NCBI RefSeq assembly: GCF_024623455.1
Contig: NZ_JANIPJ010000005.1
Coordinates: 1-64,000 of the forward strand
Direction of reading: 5' to 3'
DNA length: 64,000 bases
Source of the DNA: Paenibacillus soyae
GTDB taxonomy: Bacteria; Bacillota; Bacilli; Paenibacillales; Paenibacillaceae
Under the pieces are notes generated by a model that did no database searches, was not told the DNA's origin, and saw only the letters and a program-made list of their open reading frames with translations. How positions within the stretch are numbered: the first letter of the stretch is position 1; each line of letters begins with the position of its first letter. Of this stretch, positions 50,319 to 58,121 are shown in pieces. A program made the position numbers and the translations under genes.

Positions 50319-51332
50319 ATGACGCATTTATTTTCCCGAGTATGGGCCAAGTGGATGGGGCTGGTTCTCTCCATGCTCCTCTTCCTTGCCGCATTCGCGG
50401 CAAGTCTGGCTTTCGGTCAAACGCCCATCGCGCTCGAGTCGGTCTGGGACGCCTTGTTCCATTATGATAAATCCGTTCAGGAGCACGTTATCATTACAAC
50501 ATCGCGTCTTTCCCGCTCGGCGATAGCAGCGGCCATTGGAGCGAGTCTGGCAATTGCCGGATCGCTCCTTCAGGCTTTAACGAAGAATGCGCTGGCCTCG
50601 CCAAGCACCTTCGGAATTAACTCGGGCGCCATATTTTTTATCGTAGCGGGGGCAGCCTTTTTCTCGGTAAGCTCTATGGTTCAATACATGTGGATCGCGT
50701 TTGTAGGGGCGGCCGTCGCCGCTCTCATGGTGTATGTGCTGGGCTCCTCCGGCAGAGGGGGAATGTCCCCCATGAAGTTCGTGCTCGCGGGAGCGGCGAT
50801 AACCGCTTTATTCGTCGCCATGACGCAGGGCGTATTGGTCACTGACGAGCAAAGTCTGGAGAGCGTGTTGTTCTGGCTCGCTGGCTCCGTCGCGGGCAGG
50901 TCGGTCGAGATGCTGCTTCCGATTCTCCCCTTCATGGCCGGGGGCTGGCTCGCCGCTCTGTTCATGAGCCATTCGGTTAATATTCTGACTTCGGGCGAGG
51001 AAGTAGCCAAGGGACTGGGTCAGAGGACGATTTGGGTGAAAAGCGCAATGATCGCCATCATCGTATTGCTGGCGGGCGGCTCCGTATCCGTAGGCGGCGC
51101 GATCGGGTTTATCGGCCTCATTATTCCGCATATCGCGCGCGGATTGGTAGGGATCGACTACCGGTGGATCATCCCGTACTGCGCGCTTCTGGGAGCAAGC
51201 TTGCTGCTGCTGGCCGATATAGCCGCCAGGTTCGTCATTATGCCGCAAGAGATGCCGATCGGCGTCATGACGGCATTGATCGGAACGCCGTTCTTTATCT
51301 ACTTGGCGCGGAGGAGGGCCGGTCGAACATGA
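50319..51332 (+). CDS. FecCD-type iron-siderophore permease, subunit 1
   Basis: The 337-residue protein has about ten membrane segments and the FecCD pattern GASLAIAGSLLQALTKNALASP and GAIGFIGLIIPHIARGLVG. It starts 2 nt after the binding-protein stop and overlaps the second permease by 4 nt. No ATPase gene is in the operon; a FhuC/YusV-type ATPase encoded elsewhere is expected. Confidence 0.93.
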   Translation: MTHLFSRVWAKWMGLVLSMLLFLAAFAASLAFGQTPIALESVWDALFHYDKSVQEHVIITTSRLSRSAIAAAIGASLAIAGSLLQALTKNALASPSTFGINSGAIFFIVAGAAFFSVSSMVQYMWIAFVGAAVAALMVYVLGSSGRGGMSPMKFVLAGAAITALFVAMTQGVLVTDEQSLESVLFWLAGSVAGRSVEMLLPILPFMAGGWLAALFMSHSVNILTSGEEVAKGLGQRTIWVKSAMIAIIVLLAGGSVSVGGAIGFIGLIIPHIARGLVGIDYRWIIPYCALLGASLLLLADIAARFVIMPQEMPIGVMTALIGTPFFIYLARRRAGRT

Positions 51333-52378
51333 AGCCAGACATCCTTCCGCACGCGCACGGCGGCCGTCCGGCAACGGCGTCCGATTTATTGCGCAAAAGG
51401 TTCCTTAAGGTGCTTATCGCTCTTATTATGCTAACCGCCATTCTATTCCTGACGGGGCTTTCTGCCGGGAGCACATGGCTGAACCCGCTTGAAGTGATGC
51501 GGCATCTGGCGGGAGCGGGAAGCGGCGAGCATGCCTTCGTCATCGATACGCTGCGGATGCCGCGCATGCTTCTAGCGATGCTGGCCGGAGCCGCGCTTGG
51601 CGCTGCAGGCTTGATTATGCAGGGCGTGGTGCGGAATCCGCTCGGCTCTCCCGATGTGGTCGGCGTAACGGGAGGGGCTTCCGTGGCGGCCGTGTTCTTC
51701 ATTACATACCTGGCGGGAAGCGTAAGCTTGAGGTGGCTTCCCGCGGCGGCGATCGCGGGCGCGGCGGTTGCATCCGCCCTTGTGTATGCTTTGGCCTGGA
51801 AGAAAGGCGTTACGCCGGTCCGGCTTGTGCTGGTCGGTATCGGCATTGCCGCCTGCATGGGGGCGCTGACGACGATGATGATCGTTATGGGGGACAATTA
51901 CTCGACAAGCAGCGCCTATCTATGGATGACGGGAAGCGTATACGGCGCCACAAAGTCCGATGTATTATCGCTGCTGCCATGGGTTGCTCTGCTCATCCCG
52001 CTATCCGTGTTGTTCTCCAGAGCGTCGGGCATTCTGGAGCTGGGCGATGAGACCGCTACCGGTCTGGGCGTCAGAGTGCAGCTGCATAGGCTTGTCATGC
52101 TGGCGATCAGCGTGAGCCTGGCCGGTGCGGCCGTCGCTTTCGCGGGAGGGATCGGCTTCGTCGGACTCATCGCGCCTCATATGGCGAGGAAGCTGGTCGG
52201 GCGCTCGTTCGCCTATCTGGTTCCCGTATCGGCATTGCTTGGAAGCCTAATCGTAGCCTTGGCGGATGTCGTCGCGCGGACCGCTTTTCTCCCTATGGAT
52301 ATTCCGGCCGGCGTGCTTGTGTCGGGCATCGGCGCCCCGTTTTTTATTTATTTGCTTTACCGTAATCGTCATCAATAA
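51329..52378 (+). CDS. FecCD-type iron-siderophore permease, subunit 2
   Basis: The 349-residue protein has the paired FecCD features GAALGAAGLIMQGVVRNPLGSPDVVG and GGIGFVGLIAPHMARKLVG, split here across its ten or so membrane segments. The ATG at 51329 overlaps the previous stop (ATGA); the frame is open further upstream only inside subunit 1. Confidence 0.93.
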   Translation: MKPDILPHAHGGRPATASDLLRKRFLKVLIALIMLTAILFLTGLSAGSTWLNPLEVMRHLAGAGSGEHAFVIDTLRMPRMLLAMLAGAALGAAGLIMQGVVRNPLGSPDVVGVTGGASVAAVFFITYLAGSVSLRWLPAAAIAGAAVASALVYALAWKKGVTPVRLVLVGIGIAACMGALTTMMIVMGDNYSTSSAYLWMTGSVYGATKSDVLSLLPWVALLIPLSVLFSRASGILELGDETATGLGVRVQLHRLVMLAISVSLAGAAVAFAGGIGFVGLIAPHMARKLVGRSFAYLVPVSALLGSLIVALADVVARTAFLPMDIPAGVLVSGIGAPFFIYLLYRNRHQ

Positions 52379-52399
52379 GCGATAAGGGAGACCTGTGAG

Positions 52400-53176
52400 A
52401 TGCCAATCGCCATGCAAGCCTCATTTTCGCCGCAAGAGCTGGAGCCGTTGACCGCGCAATTCCGATTAACCTCGGAGACTTCGGAGGACCGGACGCATTC
52501 CGTGTCGTCCGCGCGGCTGCTGGATGCGGCGGAATGCGCAAGCTACATCGGCCGGGTATCCGGACTGTTCGGCGCCACCGCCAATTCGGTAGGAGCGTCG
52601 CTGTTTGCCAAACGGTACAGCTATATGGTCGCCGTGCCGGTGCTGTACGCCATGACGATGTATAATAAAGGATTGAAGGCTTCCATCGACAACTGCCATG
52701 TGGAATCCATGCTGCGGGAGGATGGCGTCTGGATTCCCAAGCTGCGCCTCGGCGACTGGGAGACGAGCATCGCGGGAGACCATGACCGCCGCGAGTGGCG
52801 GGATCGCGTTCTCCGGAGCCTATTCGCCGATAACATCGGTAAGCTATGGCGCGCGCTGTCGAAGGCGAATCGCGTCTCGGCCGCTACTTTGTGGGAGAAT
52901 ACGGCGGTCAACATTTACTGGCTGTATGAGAAAAAAATCGGCGAAGCCGCGGATTCCGCTCAGCTATCGCGGATTCGGGAGGACTATGACTATCTGCTCT
53001 CCGCGCCGGGCGAATTGTTCGGAGAAAAATCCAACCCGCTGGGCAAGTTCGATTCCCCCAAGGTGCTGCTGCCCGAATATGAGCAGCCCATCCGGATCCG
53101 CAAAACATGTTGTCTCTATTACCAGACAGAGGGCGAGCGTTCTTATTGTTCGATCTGCCCGAAGGACAAAGAATGA
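52400..53176 (+). CDS. FhuF-like ferric siderophore reductase
   Basis: The 258-residue protein ends in a CC-x11-C-x2-C cluster (TCCLYY...YCSICP), the 2Fe-2S ligand pattern of FhuF-type siderophore reductases that release iron inside the cell. The remainder is weakly conserved and of the IucA/FhuF-related kind. It is the last gene of the Fur-controlled operon, which fits a role after uptake. Confidence 0.8.
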   Translation: MPIAMQASFSPQELEPLTAQFRLTSETSEDRTHSVSSARLLDAAECASYIGRVSGLFGATANSVGASLFAKRYSYMVAVPVLYAMTMYNKGLKASIDNCHVESMLREDGVWIPKLRLGDWETSIAGDHDRREWRDRVLRSLFADNIGKLWRALSKANRVSAATLWENTAVNIYWLYEKKIGEAADSAQLSRIREDYDYLLSAPGELFGEKSNPLGKFDSPKVLLPEYEQPIRIRKTCCLYYQTEGERSYCSICPKDKE

Positions 53177-53178
53177 CC

Positions 53179-53208
53179 GAAACCCGGCCGAATGAGGCCG
53201 GGTTTTTT
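53179..53208 (+). terminator. Terminator of the iron operon (repeat copy 1)
   Basis: AACCCGGCC pairs with GGCCGGGTT (6-nt loop), followed by TTTT. Positions 53179-53205 are identical to 54093-54119 beyond the toxin gene. Confidence 0.92.
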
Positions 53209-53316
53209 GTGTGCACAGGTTGCCGTAGCTTTAGAAAGCGTGAAGCGGCTGCAGGACAAGTCCGCGACTGTGTTCGAGAGCTTTCATTAGGGACAGACAT
53301 TTGATAATATGTACAT

Positions 53317-53338
53317 ACGGTATAAAAGTTATAACCGT
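53317..53338 (+). promoter_or_regulatory. Candidate operator of the toxin-antitoxin module
   Basis: ACGGTATAA (53317) and TTATAACCGT (53329) form an inverted repeat with one bulge, and GGTATAAC recurs at 53344. It lies in the AT-rich 215-bp gap before the antitoxin gene, where autoregulation by the AbrB-type protein would be expected. TTGATA (53301) and TATAAA (53321) are too close for a standard promoter; TATACT (53367) is another -10 candidate. Confidence 0.5.
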
Positions 53339-53391
53339 AATAAGGTATAACAAATCTGCCGCGGATTATACTTATAGAGAGGGGATTCTTT

Positions 53392-53685
53392 ATGAACGGT
53401 GTGGTGAAATTGGCAAACGATAAGCCGAAAGCAATGCGATTTTCTCGTAAAATAGGGCGTATGGGTAATAGCTTAGGAGTAAGCTTGCCTAAGAGCTTGG
53501 CAGAGAAGTTGAATGTCGTACAGGGCGATGAGATCGAGTTCATTGAAAACGATCGCGGTGAAGTCGTATTGAAGAAGGTCCGGCAAGTACAACTTCCCGA
53601 TAAGGTCAGACCGGAAGTGTTGGAGGCATTTTTTGATGTGTTCGAAGAGGACGAGGGCATTCTTGAAGATTTAAGGGAGCGTTGA
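53392..53685 (+). CDS. AbrB/MazE-type antitoxin
   Basis: The 97-residue protein carries a SpoVT-AbrB swapped-hairpin DNA-binding domain at about residues 15-62 (RKIGRMGNSLGVSLPKSLAEKL, split by family convention) and an acidic C-terminal tail (AFFDVFEEDEGILEDLRER) that would wrap the toxin. It stops 1 nt before the toxin gene. GAGGGGA precedes the ATG. A shorter start at Met15 is possible but lacks a site. Confidence 0.88.
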   Translation: MNGVVKLANDKPKAMRFSRKIGRMGNSLGVSLPKSLAEKLNVVQGDEIEFIENDRGEVVLKKVRQVQLPDKVRPEVLEAFFDVFEEDEGILEDLRER

Positions 53686-53686
53686 T

Positions 53687-54094
53687 ATGACAACCTTCCT
53701 AACGAAAGAAGAGGTCGTATCCGCCCATTATTTTATGATGCGAAGAATGAATGACGCGGATCAGGCAGGAGTAAAAGATCATGGACTGCTGGAATCCGCG
53801 GTACATAGACCGCAGCAAAGTGTTTTTGGCGAGGATGCGTATCCCCATCTGTTTGACAAGGCCGCGGCTCTACTGGAATCTCTGGTGAAAAATCATTGCT
53901 TCCACAACGGCAATAAAAGGACTGCCTATCTTGTTACCAAATCCTTTTTGTTAGTAAATGGTTATCATCTTCGGATGGAACGTTCCTATGCAGTAGAGTT
54001 TATGGTAGATATTGCTAAAGGACTGCATACATTAGAAGCCATTACTCACCTTCTAAAAGAACATTCTTTAGATAGGCGATTATCAAACAAATGA
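53687..54094 (+). CDS. doc: Doc-type (Fic-fold) death-on-curing toxin
   Basis: The 135-residue protein has the Fic/Doc active-site motif HCFHNGNKRTA near residues 70-80 (pattern HxFx(D/N)xNKR). Doc toxins phosphorylate EF-Tu with ATP and halt translation. The motif has GN where AN is usual in phage P1 Doc, so AMP transfer instead of phosphorylation cannot be excluded. Its stop codon lies inside the second 27-bp terminator repeat. Confidence 0.88.
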   Translation: MTTFLTKEEVVSAHYFMMRRMNDADQAGVKDHGLLESAVHRPQQSVFGEDAYPHLFDKAAALLESLVKNHCFHNGNKRTAYLVTKSFLLVNGYHLRMERSYAVEFMVDIAKGLHTLEAITHLLKEHSLDRRLSNK

Positions 54095-54119
54095 AACCCG
54101 GCCGAATGAGGCCGGGTTT
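54093..54119 (+). terminator. Hairpin after the toxin gene (repeat copy 2)
   Basis: The same 27 bp as at 53179-53205. The T run is shorter (TTTC), but ATG-AAA and TTT-CAT extend the stem. Confidence 0.85.
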
Positions 54120-54154
54120 CATTTGTTTGGAGGACAAGCTGCGCCGAACACCAA

Positions 54155-54185
54155 TTGTCCAGTGTCATCCCGCCTGTCCTATAAT
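54155..54185 (+). promoter_or_regulatory. Possible promoter of the pectate lyase gene
   Basis: TTGTCC (54155-54160), a long 19-nt spacer and TATAAT (54180-54185). It would give a leader of about 210 nt. The leader also contains AAGGAGGTGA (54307-54316) with no usable start 5-10 nt after it. I see no other gene in the 307-bp gap. Confidence 0.5.
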
Positions 54186-54401
54186 CATTAGCTCAGGAAC
54201 GAAACGCGGAGGCGGCCAGGTAAGGAAATGATTGTTTCGGAACCGCTTTCATGGCTGATATGCTCATGGTGCTCACGCGCTTGGGAACATCATGATCTTG
54301 GAGTACAAGGAGGTGAATAGCGGAGCTTCGCGGCTTTGTGCAAGCGGTTTCAAAAAGAGATTGCAGCAGCTGAAAACTCATTTTATTTGGGAGGGATTAA
54401 A

Positions 54402-56564
54402 CTGAAGAAAAGAGCTGTAAACGTTACGAGTATGGTTGTATTGCTTGCCCTTGTGTTGGCGGTCATCGCGAACGGCGTGCCCCGGAATGCCGTGCATGCC
54501 GCCGGCCTGGCAATAACCGGCAGCGGAGGCGGGAATGAAACGGCCTACGTGGAATGGTCGCCTGAGAGCAATGCGCAGGGATACAACGTGTATGTGAAGG
54601 CGGCGGGGGCATCGGATGCCCAGTATCAACAGATTGACACCCCATTGATCCGGAAGTACCCCTCCCATTGGCGAGCGGATGCCGTAGGGCTGGCGGCAGG
54701 CCAGTACATCATGAAGGTCGAAGCGCTGCTGTCCGGCGGTTCAAGGGTAAGCGCGGTGACAGGGACGTTATCCGTAGCGGCCTATGACCGATCGGGATTC
54801 GCGTTTTCGTCCGCTTCGCAATATGGCACAGGCTCGGGGGCTTACAACGATAACGGAACGCTTAGGGATGGCGCGCAAGTGCTTTATGTTACCCCGGAGA
54901 ATGCCCAGACGGTTACGCTCGGCGTGAAGACAAGCAGCTCGGGCGCCGTAACGACAGGCGTTGGGATTGGCGAGATTTTGGAGCTTAGACAGAAGGGCTA
55001 TGATAAGACGCCGCTTGCCATCCGCATCATCGGGAAAGTAACGGAGGACGACATGAGCGGCCAGTTGAACGGCAGCGGCTATCTGCAAGTCAAAGGCAAT
55101 GGCAACTATACGGAAATGAACATGACGATCGAAGGGATCGGGGAAGATGCTTATGCCTACGGCTGGGGCTTCTTGCTTCGTTATGTCGGCAATGTGGAAG
55201 TGAGAAATTTAGGATTGATGCTGTTCCCTGACGACGGCATTTCGATGGATACCGGCAATGCGAACGTCTGGATTCATAACAACGATATTTTCTACGGAAC
55301 GGCTGGAGGAGATGCCGATCAGGCCAAGGGCGACGGCTCCACGGATCTGAAGAAAGGCTCGACTTACATTACGATATCGTACAATCACTACTGGGATTCC
55401 GGGAAAGCCTCTCTGGTCGGATTGAGCGAGTCTGCTAATTTCTATGTCTCCTTCCACCACAACTGGTTCGATCATTCGGACTCGCGCCATCCGCGGATAA
55501 GAACGGGATCCGTGCATATTTACAATAACTTCTTTGACGGCGTCTCCAAATACGGCGTCGGCATTACCTCCGGAGGCTCGGCATTCGTCGAATCGAACTA
55601 TTTCCGCCATACCAAATATCCGATGATGAGCTCTCTGCAAGGCACGGATGCGTTAGGAGAGGGTACGTTTTCGGGCGAGGACGGGGGCATGATCAAAGCC
55701 TACAACAATGTCATTGTTGATGCAGACAGCGTCATCTACGCCAACTCCAATGCCGGAACCGCTTCGGCTCATGCCACCTCGTTCGACGCCTATCTGGCTT
55801 CGTCGAGAACGGAAACCGTTCCAAGCTCCTACAAGGCGCTGGTTGGGGGTACCGCTTATAACAACTTCGATACAACCGTTGATACAGGAGCGGCCTTATC
55901 CGATATCGATAGCGTAAGCAGCGTCGAACAAGTCGTGACGGCCGAAGCCGGACGCCTGAATAGCGGGGACTTCGCGTGGACGTTCAACGATGCCGTCGAT
56001 GATCCGTCGTATGCGATGAACTCGGCGCTGATGGCGGCCATAACGGGCTATTCCTCGCAGCTTGTATCTATTGGAGGCAATTCCAGCGGGACGCAGCCGA
56101 CGCCGACGCCAACGGCAACGCCGACGGCAACGCCGACGGCAACGCCGACGGCAGCTCCCACGCCGACACCAACGGCAACACCGGTGCCGACAGCGACTCC
56201 GACGCCAACTCCGACACCGACTTCGCCGGCCGGAGGGTACGTCCATAACTTTACGACTAGCGGCAAGACCAGCAGCTTCTTCAACATTCAAGGGAATCTA
56301 TCCGCCACGAAGGGAACCGTCGTCTACAACGGTCTGACCTTGACGCAATGCTTGAAGATGGAGAGCTCGACGAGCATCACGTTCACCACGACCGAAGCCT
56401 CTACTTTGACACTGGTATTCAATACGGCCGACGGAACAACCGTGAAGATAGACGGAACGAGCTATCCGATGACGAATGGCATCATCACCGTAACGCTTGC
56501 GCCGGGGGCGCATTCCATAACCAAAGACCAGGTGACGAATCTGTATTACATGCAAGTCGACTAA
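54402..56564 (+). CDS. Secreted pectate lyase, PL1-type, with C-terminal accessory domain
   Basis: The exported enzyme cleaves polygalacturonate by beta-elimination. From the CTG at 54402 it has 720 residues: a signal peptide (KKRAVNV then a hydrophobic core, cleavage near AVHA-AG), a fibronectin-like region (about 35-130), a right-handed beta-helix with YITISYNHYWDSGKAS and the PL1 segment HSDSRHPRIRTGSVHIYNN, a Thr-Pro linker (about 563-609) and a 110-residue C-terminal domain I cannot name. GGGAGGG lies 6 nt before CTG. The next Met would lose the basic start of the signal peptide, and the upstream TTG at 54336 has no site. Confidence 0.87.
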   Translation: MKKRAVNVTSMVVLLALVLAVIANGVPRNAVHAAGLAITGSGGGNETAYVEWSPESNAQGYNVYVKAAGASDAQYQQIDTPLIRKYPSHWRADAVGLAAGQYIMKVEALLSGGSRVSAVTGTLSVAAYDRSGFAFSSASQYGTGSGAYNDNGTLRDGAQVLYVTPENAQTVTLGVKTSSSGAVTTGVGIGEILELRQKGYDKTPLAIRIIGKVTEDDMSGQLNGSGYLQVKGNGNYTEMNMTIEGIGEDAYAYGWGFLLRYVGNVEVRNLGLMLFPDDGISMDTGNANVWIHNNDIFYGTAGGDADQAKGDGSTDLKKGSTYITISYNHYWDSGKASLVGLSESANFYVSFHHNWFDHSDSRHPRIRTGSVHIYNNFFDGVSKYGVGITSGGSAFVESNYFRHTKYPMMSSLQGTDALGEGTFSGEDGGMIKAYNNVIVDADSVIYANSNAGTASAHATSFDAYLASSRTETVPSSYKALVGGTAYNNFDTTVDTGAALSDIDSVSSVEQVVTAEAGRLNSGDFAWTFNDAVDDPSYAMNSALMAAITGYSSQLVSIGGNSSGTQPTPTPTATPTATPTATPTAAPTPTPTATPVPTATPTPTPTPTSPAGGYVHNFTTSGKTSSFFNIQGNLSATKGTVVYNGLTLTQCLKMESSTSITFTTTEASTLTLVFNTADGTTVKIDGTSYPMTNGIITVTLAPGAHSITKDQVTNLYYMQVD
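56117..56152 (+). repeat. 12-bp tandem repeat in the pectate lyase linker
   Basis: Three perfect copies of AACGCCGACGGC encode part of the TPTA-type linker. Flanking sequence from about 56095 to 56222 is a decayed version of the same repeat. Copy number may vary between strains. Confidence 0.85.
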
Positions 56565-56576
56565 ACCGTTTCCGGG

Positions 56577-56606
56577 AGACCACCTCAAGCAGGTGGTCTT
56601 TCTTCG
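56577..56606 (+). terminator. Terminator after the pectate lyase gene
   Basis: AGACCACCT pairs with AGGTGGTCT (5-nt loop), followed by TTCTTCG. Confidence 0.82.
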
Positions 56607-56682
56607 TTATGGCGGCAATATGCTATAATAATTAGCGGCAATAAGTATCTGCTAAAATTGTAAGAAAAAGTGGGGTAAAGAT

Positions 56683-57264
56683 TTGGAATGGGATTACCTG
56701 TTATTTAAGGCGATTAATGATGCGGCCAATAATGAAAGCGTCCTCGGCAAGCTATTGGTTCACGCGGCTGACTGGGGCGATTATTTTTTCTTTTTCAGCT
56801 TGCTGCTCATGGTCCTCGTCAACCGGAAGATGGCGATTTACGGGATGATTGCCGTCGGCGTTACGGTCATGATTAGCAGGGGGATGTCGGTGTTTTATTA
56901 CCGAGACCGGCCTTTTGCCGTTCATGACGTGAATATGCTGCTGCCTCATATCGAGAGCAATTCCTTCCCCAGCGACCATGCCGCGGCGGCTTTCGCAATC
57001 GCCATCATGTTCTATCTGCTCTCCAGACGGATAGGTATTCCTTTTATCGGCTTTGCGGCTGTCGTAGCCTACTCGCGAATATGGGTGGGCAAACATTATC
57101 CAACGGATGTTCTCGCGGGCGCTTTGCTAGGGCTTGCGATTTCCATTGCTCTTTATCGACTATTGGAGAAATTCCTTGTCTATGAACGCTGCGGGAGCCT
57201 GCTGAACCAGCTCGCTAAGAAGCGCGGAGTGAAATCGGATAATGCGGGGGATATGAAGATGTAG
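56683..57264 (+). CDS. PAP2-family phosphatase, BcrC-like undecaprenyl-diphosphatase
   Basis: The 193-residue membrane protein has about six segments and the three PAP2 motifs: YYRDRPF, SFPSDHAAAAF and SRIWVGKHYPTD, with their Arg, His and Asp catalytic residues. Such proteins recycle undecaprenyl pyrophosphate for wall synthesis and can give bacitracin tolerance. The start is the TTG at 56683 behind GGGGT; the nearby ATG is out of frame. Confidence 0.85.
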   Translation: MEWDYLLFKAINDAANNESVLGKLLVHAADWGDYFFFFSLLLMVLVNRKMAIYGMIAVGVTVMISRGMSVFYYRDRPFAVHDVNMLLPHIESNSFPSDHAAAAFAIAIMFYLLSRRIGIPFIGFAAVVAYSRIWVGKHYPTDVLAGALLGLAISIALYRLLEKFLVYERCGSLLNQLAKKRGVKSDNAGDMKM

Positions 57265-57366
57265 TTTTGCGGAACATATAGTAACGGATAACGGTAAAAA
57301 CTGATAGGCGTACGAAAGCCCTCCTTGGCGAATTCTAAATTCGTAAAACATAAGGAGGGATGAGCT

Positions 57367-58068
57367 TTGAGGAAGATCGGAATACCTTTGGCCATCGTCG
57401 CGGTTTCGGCGGCGTTATTCACAGGATGCGGCGTCAACGATAATAACGGCAACAATAATGGCAATAATAACATGAATGGTAACCAAACGGCGCGCTCCTA
57501 CAATAACGGAACGATTCTCGACGGCGGCATGAATAACGGCGCGAGAAGATACACGCAGTTCGATACCACCGACACAGGCACTGGCGCAGGTACTACCGGT
57601 ACGACGGATAATGCCGGTACAGCCGGCAATACAGGTACAACGGGCGGGGAAGCCGGCACGAACGGCAACAACGGCAACGGGAATGGCAATGGCGTTGGCA
57701 ATGGCAACGGTAATGCAGGCAATACGGGCAATGCCGCCGGCAAAAAGAAATTCAAAGACGTTCCCGAGGGGCAATGGTACTCCAATTATATCGAGTGGGG
57801 CGCCGATACCGGATTGGTAAACGGCTTCCCGGACGGCAGCTTCCAGCCGAACAAACCGCTGACGCGCGCGGAAGTGATCAAAATATTGAACACGATGGCG
57901 GCTAACGGCTATTTCAATACGCCGACGACGACTCCTGAGCCGACGGAATCGCCGGCCGCTTCGCCAAGCCCAACACCAACCGCAGAGGCTTCGCCTAGCC
58001 CGACTGCAGAGGCTTCGCCTACTCCGGCAGCAACGGAGGGTGCGGCGACACCTACGGTTGCGCCATAA
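57367..58068 (+). CDS. SLH-domain lipoprotein with low-complexity regions
   Basis: The 233-residue protein starts at TTG behind AAGGAGGG. It has a signal peptide with lipobox FTGC (Cys21), an Asn/Gly/Thr-rich region (about 22-125), one S-layer homology motif (KKKFKDVPEGQWYSNYIEWG...FPDGSFQPNKPLTRAEVIKIL, about 127-178) and a Pro/Thr/Ser/Glu/Ala tail. SLH domains bind wall polymers, usually as three copies; one copy with a lipid anchor is unusual. Function unknown. Confidence 0.82.
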   Translation: MRKIGIPLAIVAVSAALFTGCGVNDNNGNNNGNNNMNGNQTARSYNNGTILDGGMNNGARRYTQFDTTDTGTGAGTTGTTDNAGTAGNTGTTGGEAGTNGNNGNGNGNGVGNGNGNAGNTGNAAGKKKFKDVPEGQWYSNYIEWGADTGLVNGFPDGSFQPNKPLTRAEVIKILNTMAANGYFNTPTTTPEPTESPAASPSPTPTAEASPSPTAEASPTPAATEGAATPTVAP

Positions 58069-58081
58069 TTTTAGTTATACA

Positions 58082-58116
58082 AAAGGCCCGACCGAGTTTC
58101 GTTTCGGTCGGGCTTT
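58082..58116. terminator. Bidirectional terminator
   Basis: CCCGACCGA pairs with TCGGTCGGG. AAAA precedes and TTT follows, so it can serve both convergent genes. Confidence 0.88.
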
Positions 58117-58121
58117 CATTA

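Noticed and set aside
51032..51328. Upstream extension of the second siderophore permease
   Set aside because: It overlaps subunit 1 in another frame and is Arg-rich; the ATGA overlap at 51329 is the natural start.
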